A stretch of DNA of 64,000 nt from positions 2,802,001 through 2,866,000 of the forward strand of contig NZ_CP090974.1 of the NCBI RefSeq assembly GCF_021513195.1, in the 5' to 3' direction. Position numbers and translations under genes: made by a program. Source of the DNA: Shewanella sp. OMA3-2. GTDB lineage: Bacteria > Pseudomonadota > Gammaproteobacteria > Enterobacterales > Shewanellaceae. Shown here in pieces: positions 18,522 to 24,752 of this stretch (the first letter of the stretch is position 1; every line of letters starts with the position of its first letter). The notes below the pieces were generated by a model that was given only the letters and a program-made list of their open reading frames with translations, was not told where the DNA came from and searched no databases.

Positions 18522-18921
18522 CCAGAAAGAAAAGTCGACACATAAAGCGGTAAGACTTGCCATTATTCGCATAGAAAAAGCTCGGCCTAATGTTGTCTCT
18601 GATAAGCGTAAAATGAGTGTTGCTGCCGTTGCCGAAGAAGCTGGCGTAAGCCGAGCGTTGATTCATCGCGATTGCCCTGACCTGTTAGAGCGTATTAAAG
18701 GTGGTGTGAATAAAGCTATTCGACAGCAGCGTGATGCCAAGCAAATTGAGCTGAATGAATACAAAGAGCGCAATCGAGAACTTCGAACTGAGGTCGAGGA
18801 GTTAAAAGCCATGTTATCTAAGGTTCAATCGCAAAACGCTACGTTAATACGGAAAAATATGGTGTTAAGTGGTGTTAGTGCTAAAAACAGCAATGTTACA
18901 CAGTTATATTGTAGTAAGTAA
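18514..18921 (+). CDS. Small HTH/coiled-coil protein (Srap/TnpC-like)
   Basis: A 135-residue protein overlapping the end of the third recombinase gene by 8 bp. Residues 28-50 (KMSVAAVAEEAGVSRALIHRDC) form a helix-turn-helix, and residues 75-115 (NEYKERNRELRTEVEELKAML) are a strong coiled coil. The same layout is seen in TnpC of Tn554 and in the small auxiliary gene of strand-biased integrative elements, where such proteins orient or stimulate recombination. The DNA-binding role is inferred. Confidence 0.7.
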   Translation: MSNQKEKSTHKAVRLAIIRIEKARPNVVSDKRKMSVAAVAEEAGVSRALIHRDCPDLLERIKGGVNKAIRQQRDAKQIELNEYKERNRELRTEVEELKAMLSKVQSQNATLIRKNMVLSGVSAKNSNVTQLYCSK

Positions 18922-19390
18922 TTGTATTAAAAGCTAAAATCAATAGATTTACTGAGATTACTTGATGGTTTAATTTCAATAAAATCGCAACAACAAACAA
19001 ATCCATATAAAACAATTGCATATAGTTAGTTACATGTAACGTGGTATTTATAAAGTTTGACCATTTATATTATGGTTTGATAATTTTTGGCATTGCTTAC
19101 AGGCAGAAACGGGTTAGGAGTAACACATTTTTGCCTCGTTATTTGTTTGCCATTTTTAACAAAATCAGCGTCATGGTGCTTCGCCCACACCAGACCAAAG
19201 GGGCAAAACGCACGCTTTTTTTTACAAAAGAAGCCCTTTAGAAACACTCAGTGCTCCAGACGAAAAATGCTGAAAAGCGCATAATTTTCGATGTGGTTCG
19301 ATCCAGCTTTAAACCTCATTTATAACCGGCTTACAAATTGCTGCTAAATATCTAGTGTCAGCTATATCTCCCACCTTTATGTAGCATACA
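18922..19390. other. Gene-free stretch downstream of recombination module
   Basis: No convincing gene is seen on either strand; short frames at 19041-19284 overlap one another on both strands and lack ribosome sites and family features. Notable are the perfect 12-bp palindrome GTTACATGTAAC (19029-19040) and a T-rich run at 19214-19221. No intI remnant could be read leftward from the LexA box at 19391, where an integron integrase gene would be expected. Confidence 0.5.
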
Positions 19391-19413
19391 CTGTATATAA
19401 AAACAGTTATAAT
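19391..19413 (+). promoter_or_regulatory. LexA box overlapping promoter next to attI
   Basis: CTGTATATAAAAACAG (19391-19406) is a near-consensus LexA operator, followed by a TATAAT -10 (19408-19413). The -35 (CATACA, 19385-19390) is weak, so LexA would cover the promoter. SOS control next to attI is the established arrangement for integron integrase promoters in Vibrio and Shewanella. Here no integrase gene remains, and the visible -10 points toward the cassettes. A diverged copy lies at 2944-2966. Confidence 0.65.
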
Positions 19414-19592
19414 GGTTGTTGGCATGTTTTAAGTTGAATCGGCTAATAAGTAAACTAAAGTAGTACTTGTAATAAGTAGATACTTCTGTAATCAATTGAA
19501 ATTGATGCATTTTTTTATTTTTTGTCGAATGTTTAGTCCACTTTTAACGCGCAAGCTCGCTTCTATTTGTCAGTGGAGTTAAATAAAACCGC

Positions 19593-19690
19593 TTTACATC
19601 AATAAGATACTAAATGTAGGATGATATTAATCAATAACTTAAACGACCGACTTTAAATTTAATTGGCCGTTCAATAAGCTGTTATATGCT
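19593..19690 (+). other. Integron attI-like recombination site
   Basis: The stretch ends in AAGCTGTTATATGC, with the crossover expected between G19681 and T19682. Support comes from the first cassette: its 3' R'' core, GCATATAAC once the intron is removed, is the exact complement of GTTATATGC here. The upstream sequence is repeated in diverged form at 5772-5851. It lacks the folded arms of an attC, so attI is the better call, but no intI gene lies beside it. Confidence 0.6.
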
Positions 19691-19861
19691 CTTTGACTTC
19701 ATCGTTATCGAAATATTTAATTGGATAATAAAGAGTAAGTTTAGACCTACGGTAATATTCTCTGTACTGCCCCAAATGGCAAAGTAAATTAAGGTGCTGT
19801 AAATCGATATTGGTATAAGTAGCGATATTATTCTGTGATATTTATTTTGGTTTAAGTTCAT
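19682..19861 (-). CDS. Small membrane protein in reverse-oriented cassette
   Basis: A 59-residue protein, MNLNQNKYHRIISLLIP..., with two hydrophobic segments (about 11-30 and 36-52) and a KSKSI tail. The ATG on the minus strand at 19861 is preceded by a GAGGT ribosome site 5 bp away. Its TAA stop uses exactly the first three bases of the cassette (TTA on the plus strand at 19682-19684). The gene runs against the usual cassette direction, so it needs its own promoter. A perfect 16-bp palindrome GTTTCACGCGTGAAAC (19939-19954) about 80 nt upstream of the start is a candidate operator. Function is unknown; size and orientation recall toxin-like or stress microproteins. Confidence 0.55.
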   Translation of the reverse strand: MNLNQNKYHRIISLLIPISIYSTLIYFAIWGSTENITVGLNLLFIIQLNISITMKSKSI

Positions 19862-19938
19862 GTGTACCTCGTTAGATTATTGTTATCTAATGGGTAGGTT
19901 AATAGTTATTCAGTTTTAGTTGGTCATTACATAAGCAT

Positions 19939-19958
19939 GTTTCACGCGTGAAACTCAA
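19939..19958 (-). promoter_or_regulatory. 16-bp palindrome, candidate operator/promoter of the small membrane protein
   Basis: GTTTCACGCGTGAAAC is a perfect palindrome lying next to TTGAGT (minus strand, 19958-19953), a possible -35. The possible -10 elements (TTATGT or TGTAAT, 19926-19934) are weak or badly spaced. The position upstream of the reverse cassette gene suggests autoregulation. Confidence 0.4.
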
Positions 19959-19987
19959 GTTAATATGTACTGTAAATAGAGCATATA

Positions 19988-21936
19988 ATCGGGTAGCCGG
20001 AGGTATCTAGCCTCCAGCCCCCACACCACCCTGCATGCGGCTCCGCACAGGGCGGTTCATTTAGAACTCCTAACTCACTTTTGGGTTAGGATAATGAACT
20101 GCGATCCATCCATCTCTTAGTGAATATAATCCTGCTTTCTTCAGGTACTCATTACTCAGCGCTTGCTGTATCCCTGGTGTTTTCGAACTTCGCCATGGAC
20201 CTTTGCTTGTGATCCCACAACCAACAGCCACTTGGATCCTGACGCCACGCTTAAGTAAGTTTTGTACCTTAGTCCGTGGTTTTCGCCACTGACGCCAGTA
20301 ACACATACGAACACGACGTCGGATCCAATGGTCTAAATCGACACACCCTTGATAAGCGTTAGCGATGCCAAAATAATTGATCCAGCCTTGCATGTATTGA
20401 CGCACTTTAAATAGCTGATAACTCATACTCACGCCCCAATTTCGGTTCGTTAGTCGTCTCATCTTTTGTTTGAAAATGTGTAATGTTTTAGCATGCCACT
20501 GGATCTTGCCTCGGTTAAATGTAAACCCAAGAAACTTGCTTTGAGCGACCTTAACCACTTGGCTTTTCTGTTCATTTACAACCAGTTTTAACTTAGTGGC
20601 AAGGTATTGAGTAATACTCTTGAGTACCCGTTCGCCAGCGCGTTGAGATTTTACCAATATGATAAAATCGTCCGCGTAGCGGGCGAATTTGTGCTCTCGG
20701 CTTTCCAGCTCTTTATCCAGACTATCCAACATAATGTTAGAGAGTAATGGCGAGAGTGGACCGCCTTGAGGCACACCTTCAAAGCTTGCTTCAAATTGGT
20801 CATTGACCATCACCCCTGCTCGTAGGTACTTACCGATAAGCGCCAACAGACGCTTATCCTGTACCTTGCTCCTCAGCTGAGTCATCAAGAGATCATGATT
20901 AACTCGGTCAAAGAACTTAGACAGATCAACATCAACGGCAAATTTGCGTTTCTGTTTGATGATATCCCTGACTTGCAGTACCGCTTGTTTAGCATTTCTG
21001 TTCGGCCTAAAGCCAAAGCTATTAGTCGAGAAGAATGGGTCAAACAGTGGCGTGAGTATTTGTGCAATAGCTTGCTGTATCACACGGTCAATGACGTTAG
21101 GGATCCCCAATTTGCGTTTACCGCCATCGGGTTTGTCGATCTCTACGCGCCTGACCGCTGAGGGTTGGTATTCACCTCGCTCTAATTGAGATTTACACTG
21201 TTGCCAGCCGCCTTGTTGCATCCAGAGCGGGAAGGCTTCGATGGTCATGCCATCGATGCCCGCTGCACCTTTATTGGCTTTAACTTGACGCCAAGCTCGG
21301 TGTAGATTTTCAGGTTCGAGCAGTTGTTGAAATAGATCGCGGTTGAAGGCCGGTTGCATATCAATACGCTGCCGATAGTAATCGTCTGGCGACGTAGTGG
21401 GTATCGACAAGTTTGACAAGACTCCTCCTTCTTCTAAATGTTCAGGCCTTCACCATGTCCCAACCATTACGATGGGCGTTGGGCTACTATGCCGTCTGCT
21501 GACTTCTGCTTAATCACATGTCAAGTTACCTCGTCATGCGCTATCGGTTTCCATCTGATTCGCTCTTTTCAGTCGATGAAATTGAAAAGCCAAGGCACTT
21601 AATAAACCAGAGCCTTACTGGTTAATGACCAATCGCGTGTTAAGCAGATCTCCCCAGATAAGAACATGAACTTTCTTTGCACTGCTGCATCATTTACGGT
21701 GGCCATTAGATCACGTGGTTTCGTCGTCTTGTGCCAACTCACCTCTAGCCTACGCCTCATATGATGTTCTTGTTCATCAGCTCGCAAATTTGCTAGCGGC
21801 TTCCTCCGGACCTAACCTCGCGATTAAGCCCTTGCCATTCGCTAGTAGTTAACGTTTAATAACAGTATGTTATTTAAACGGTGACCTTCCTACAGAGGAC
21901 TTTCACCTCATTAGTTCATGCCCATGCTGGGCGTAC
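19988..21936 (-). mobile_element. Group IIC-attC intron, copy 1
   Basis: On the minus strand the 5' end reads GTACGCCCAGCATGGGCATG and continues AATGAGGTGAAAGTCCTCT, typical of a group II intron start. The 3' end shows a domain V/VI-like region (GAGCCGCATGCAGGGTGG then CTGGAGGCTAGATACCTCC) and ends in ACCCGAT. Length is 1949 nt; the boundary could shift 2 nt if GTGTACG is taken as the start. It encodes one intact reverse transcriptase. It interrupts the R'' end of the cassette A attC, in antisense orientation. Confidence 0.9.
20070..21419 (-). CDS. ltrA: Group II intron reverse transcriptase/maturase (copy 1)
   Basis: A 449-residue protein with reverse transcriptase blocks (KANKGAAGIDGMTIEAF near 48, VDVDLSKFFDRVNHD near 157, GVPQGGPLSPLLSNIMLD near 215, catalytic RYADDFIILV near 243), followed by the maturase X domain (NRNWGVSMSYQLFKVRQYMQGWINYFG, about 324-350). 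There is no HNH endonuclease domain, as expected for class IIC, which targets folded DNA. It promotes splicing and reverse splicing of the host intron. The frame is intact and the translated protein is identical to that of copy 2. Confidence 0.97.
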   Translation of the reverse strand: MSNLSIPTTSPDDYYRQRIDMQPAFNRDLFQQLLEPENLHRAWRQVKANKGAAGIDGMTIEAFPLWMQQGGWQQCKSQLERGEYQPSAVRRVEIDKPDGGKRKLGIPNVIDRVIQQAIAQILTPLFDPFFSTNSFGFRPNRNAKQAVLQVRDIIKQKRKFAVDVDLSKFFDRVNHDLLMTQLRSKVQDKRLLALIGKYLRAGVMVNDQFEASFEGVPQGGPLSPLLSNIMLDSLDKELESREHKFARYADDFIILVKSQRAGERVLKSITQYLATKLKLVVNEQKSQVVKVAQSKFLGFTFNRGKIQWHAKTLHIFKQKMRRLTNRNWGVSMSYQLFKVRQYMQGWINYFGIANAYQGCVDLDHWIRRRVRMCYWRQWRKPRTKVQNLLKRGVRIQVAVGCGITSKGPWRSSKTPGIQQALSNEYLKKAGLYSLRDGWIAVHYPNPKVS

Positions 21937-21998
21937 ACAAGGCGTTCAAAAGGACTAAAAACAGTTGGCCACTGCTCGTGCCTCGCTGATTTTAGCCA
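21937..21998 (+). other. 62-nt attC fragment between the two introns
   Basis: The bases ACAAGGCGTTC...GATTTTAGCCA between the intron copies form the left arm and apical part of the cassette A attC. CAGTTGGC and TTTTAGCCA align with CAGTTGG and TTTTAACCA of the next attC at 24611-24710. The fragment cannot fold into a full attC unless the introns are removed. Confidence 0.75.
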
Positions 21999-23947
21999 AT
22001 CGGGTAGCCGGAGGTATCTAGCCTCCAGCCCCCACACCACCCTGCATGCGGCTCCGCACAGGGCGGTTCATTTAGAACTCCTAACTCACTTTTGGGTTAG
22101 GATAATGAACTGCGATCCATCCATCTCTTAGTGAATATAATCCTGCTTTCTTCAGGTACTCATTACTCAGCGCTTGCTGTATCCCTGGTGTTTTCGAACT
22201 TCGCCATGGACCTTTGCTTGTGATCCCACAACCAACAGCCACTTGGATCCTGACGCCACGCTTAAGTAAGTTTTGTACCTTAGTCCGTGGTTTTCGCCAC
22301 TGACGCCAGTAACACATACGAACACGACGTCGGATCCAATGGTCTAAATCGACACACCCTTGATAAGCGTTAGCGATGCCAAAATAATTGATCCAGCCTT
22401 GCATGTATTGACGCACTTTAAATAGCTGATAACTCATACTCACGCCCCAATTTCGGTTCGTTAGTCGTCTCATCTTTTGTTTGAAAATGTGTAATGTTTT
22501 AGCATGCCACTGGATCTTGCCTCGGTTAAATGTAAACCCAAGAAACTTGCTTTGAGCGACCTTAACCACTTGGCTTTTCTGTTCATTTACAACCAGTTTT
22601 AACTTAGTGGCAAGGTATTGAGTAATACTCTTGAGTACCCGTTCGCCAGCGCGTTGAGATTTTACCAATATGATAAAATCGTCCGCGTAGCGGGCGAATT
22701 TGTGCTCTCGGCTTTCCAGCTCTTTATCCAGACTATCCAACATAATGTTAGAGAGTAATGGCGAGAGTGGACCGCCTTGAGGCACACCTTCAAAGCTTGC
22801 TTCAAATTGGTCATTGACCATCACCCCTGCTCGTAGGTACTTACCGATAAGCGCCAACAGACGCTTATCCTGTACCTTGCTCCTCAGCTGAGTCATCAAG
22901 AGATCATGATTAACTCGGTCAAAGAACTTAGACAGATCAACATCAACGGCAAATTTGCGTTTCTGTTTGATGATATCCCTGACTTGCAGTACCGCTTGTT
23001 TAGCATTTCTGTTCGGCCTAAAGCCAAAGCTATTAGTCGAGAAGAATGGGTCAAACAGTGGCGTGAGTATTTGTGCAATAGCTTGCTGTATCACACGGTC
23101 AATGACGTTAGGGATCCCCAATTTGCGTTTACCGCCATCGGGTTTGTCGATCTCTACGCGCCTGACCGCTGAGGGTTGGTATTCACCTCGCTCTAATTGA
23201 GATTTACACTGTTGCCAGCCGCCTTGTTGCATCCAGAGCGGGAAGGCTTCGATGGTCATGCCATCGATGCCCGCTGCACCTTTATTGGCTTTAACTTGAC
23301 GCCAAGCTCGGTGTAGATTTTCAGGTTCGAGCAGTTGTTGAAATAGATCGCGGTTGAAGGCCGGTTGCATATCAATACGCTGCCGATAGTAATCGTCTGG
23401 CGACGTAGTGGGTATCGACAAGTTTGACAAGACTCCTCCTTCTTCTAAATGTTCAGGCCTTCACCATGTCCCAACCATTACGATGGGCGTTGGGCTACTA
23501 TGCCGTCTGCTGACTTCTGCTTAATCACATGTCAAGTTACCTCGTCATGCGCTATCGGTTTCCATCTGATTCGCTCTTTTCAGTCGATGAAATTGAAAAG
23601 CCAAGGCACTTAATAAACCAGAGCCTTACTGGTTAATGACCAATCGCGTGTTAAGCAGATCTCCCCAGATAAGAACATGAACTTTCTTTGCACTGCTGCA
23701 TCATTTACGGTGGCCATTAGATCACGTGGTTTCGTCGTCTTGTGCCAACTCACCTCTAGCCTACGCCTCATATGATGTTCTTGTTCATCAGCTCGCAAAT
23801 TTGCTAGCGGCTTCCTCCGGACCTAACCTCGCGATTAAGCCCTTGCCATTCGCTAGTAGTTAACGTTTAATAACAGTATGTTATTTAAACGGTGACCTTC
23901 CTACAGAGGACTTTCACCTCATTAGTTCATGCCCATGCTGGGCGTAC
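21999..23947 (-). mobile_element. Group IIC-attC intron, copy 2
   Basis: Same 1949-nt intron as copy 1, shifted by 2011 bp; no difference was noticed by eye. It interrupts the same attC at a second TTGT/T position, on the 3' side of the apical arm. Removing it restores AGCCAACAATTTTTAGCC, which aligns with ACCAACTGATATTTGCCC in the attC of cassette B. Near-perfect identity means recent duplication or two recent insertions. Confidence 0.9.
22081..23430 (-). CDS. ltrA: Group II intron reverse transcriptase/maturase (copy 2)
   Basis: A 449-residue protein identical in translation to the copy 1 product, with YADD catalytic motif, GVPQGGPLSPLLSN and maturase X domain all present, and no endonuclease domain. 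The start context matches copy 1 (ACTTGTCAAACTTGTCGATA reading through the start, complement at about 23430). Two intact copies 2 kb apart in direct orientation form a substrate for homologous recombination that would delete one intron plus the 62-nt attC fragment. Confidence 0.97.
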   Translation of the reverse strand: MSNLSIPTTSPDDYYRQRIDMQPAFNRDLFQQLLEPENLHRAWRQVKANKGAAGIDGMTIEAFPLWMQQGGWQQCKSQLERGEYQPSAVRRVEIDKPDGGKRKLGIPNVIDRVIQQAIAQILTPLFDPFFSTNSFGFRPNRNAKQAVLQVRDIIKQKRKFAVDVDLSKFFDRVNHDLLMTQLRSKVQDKRLLALIGKYLRAGVMVNDQFEASFEGVPQGGPLSPLLSNIMLDSLDKELESREHKFARYADDFIILVKSQRAGERVLKSITQYLATKLKLVVNEQKSQVVKVAQSKFLGFTFNRGKIQWHAKTLHIFKQKMRRLTNRNWGVSMSYQLFKVRQYMQGWINYFGIANAYQGCVDLDHWIRRRVRMCYWRQWRKPRTKVQNLLKRGVRIQVAVGCGITSKGPWRSSKTPGIQQALSNEYLKKAGLYSLRDGWIAVHYPNPKVS

Positions 23948-23999
23948 ACAATTTTTAGCCTCTTAACAGGGGCGTTAGTTTACAAAAAGGATTTTGGTA

Positions 24000-24605
24000 G
24001 TGTTTGAAAGTATTGCGATCTATTCAGGGTTAATTGCAACAATCTGGATCTTCATCGGTGTTTATGTAGCAAGTAGGTTTTATGCTGGTTACAGCCATTC
24101 TAAGCAATTTTGTAGTGAGTTAGGTGCAACTGGTAGCCCAACTGAAAAATTGTCTCCTTTAATTAATAATTATCCACTTGGTTTTCTATTTTGCTTCTTC
24201 GGTTGGTATTTGGCACAACTCTCAAATGTTTCAGCTTTAGTGAATGTTGCGGGTTGGTTAGTTATAGCTCATGGTGTTGGTACTTGGGTCGCAGGCTATT
24301 TCCCTATGGACGCCGATCCATTTACTAAGAATCCAACTTTTAATTGTAAGGTACATTCTTGGGCTGGTTTTATCATGTTGCTTTCGTTAGTTGTTGCACC
24401 AATATTAATTGCTATAAGTCCAACAACTGAGATTATCCCATTATATTTCCGTATTTTTTCACTGGTTTCTGTTATGGCTGCTGTTTATTATCTTTTTGCT
24501 ATGGCTAAAGCCGTAAAATCCCAAAGCAATCCTGGCATCCATCAGCGTATTTCATATGGTTTTCAGCTAATTTGGCTAAGTGCTTTTTCACTAGTATTGG
24601 TGTAA
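24000..24605 (+). CDS. DUF998 membrane protein (integron cassette B)
   Basis: A 201-residue membrane protein with six hydrophobic segments. The pattern GWLVIAHGVGTWVAGYFPMDADPF...KVHSWAGFIMLL matches the DUF998 family, whose function is unknown. GTG at 24000 is preferred: AAGGA at 23987-23991 sits at good distance, whereas the TTG at 23994 is too close. The cassette runs from 23975 to G24704. Its own R'' core AACTAAC (24611-24617) is the exact complement of its 5' end GTTAGTT, proof of cassette structure. No own promoter was found; expression may come from the attI side, but about 4 kb of introns lie between. Confidence 0.8.
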   Translation: MFESIAIYSGLIATIWIFIGVYVASRFYAGYSHSKQFCSELGATGSPTEKLSPLINNYPLGFLFCFFGWYLAQLSNVSALVNVAGWLVIAHGVGTWVAGYFPMDADPFTKNPTFNCKVHSWAGFIMLLSLVVAPILIAISPTTEIIPLYFRIFSLVSVMAAVYYLFAMAKAVKSQSNPGIHQRISYGFQLIWLSAFSLVLV

Positions 24606-24610
24606 TTGTA

Positions 24611-24710
24611 AACTAACAAGCAAATTAATCAGGACAAATAACAGTTGGTTTTTGCTCCTGCGTCGCTTATTTTAACCAACTGATATTTGCCCATTATTTG
24701 GGCGTTAGGG
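24611..24710 (+). other. attC site of cassette B
   Basis: R'' AACTAAC at 24611-24617; R' GGGCGTTAGGG with core GTTAGGG at 24704-24710. The central arms CAGTTGG (from 24642) and CCAACTG (about 24676) pair perfectly over a T-rich loop, as in Vibrio-type repeats. Length is 100 nt. The complementarity of R'' to the cassette's own start identifies it as a functional-looking site. Confidence 0.85.
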
Positions 24711-24752
24711 CTATTTTGCTAGTTTAGTCGTACATAAAAGGATTTTAGAAAA

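Larger units (their letters stand above)
13943..18921 (+). mobile_element. Four-gene recombination module (SE / Tn554-like core)
   Basis: Three consecutive, overlapping or nearly overlapping tyrosine-recombinase-fold genes (377, 545 and 600 residues) are followed by a 135-residue HTH/coiled-coil protein. The order catalytic, degenerate, catalytic, small auxiliary matches what I recall for the strand-biased circularizing integrative elements of Vibrio (intA-tfp-intB-srap). It also resembles Tn554 tnpABC and trio (RIT) elements. The ends of the element are not located. A perfect palindrome GTTACATGTAAC (19029-19040) lies downstream and a related GTTACATG at 13846-13853 upstream, which are weak candidates. 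No cargo gene is found between the small gene and the integron segment at 19.4 kb. Confidence 0.6.
19981..23980 (+). other. attC site of cassette A, split by two introns
   Basis: Joining 19981-19987, 21937-21998 and 23948-23980 gives a 102-nt attC. It has R'' GCATATAAC followed by AAGG, central arms CAGTTGGC...GCCAAC, and R' GGGGCGTTAGTT. The R'' core is the perfect complement of the cassette's 5' end (GTTATATGC at 19681). Cassette A therefore runs from 19682 to G23974. Each intron lies in antisense orientation at a TTGT/T target on the bottom strand, the known habit of group IIC-attC introns. Confidence 0.75.

Noticed and set aside
19041..19284. Short overlapping frames on both strands (60-66 codons)
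   Set aside because: They overlap each other on both strands, lack ribosome sites and show no family feature; they are probably chance frames in a low-complexity stretch.
21599..21787. 62-codon frames within the intron 5' regions (also at 23610-23798)
   Set aside because: They lie in the structured ribozyme part of the group II introns, where folding, not coding, explains conservation.
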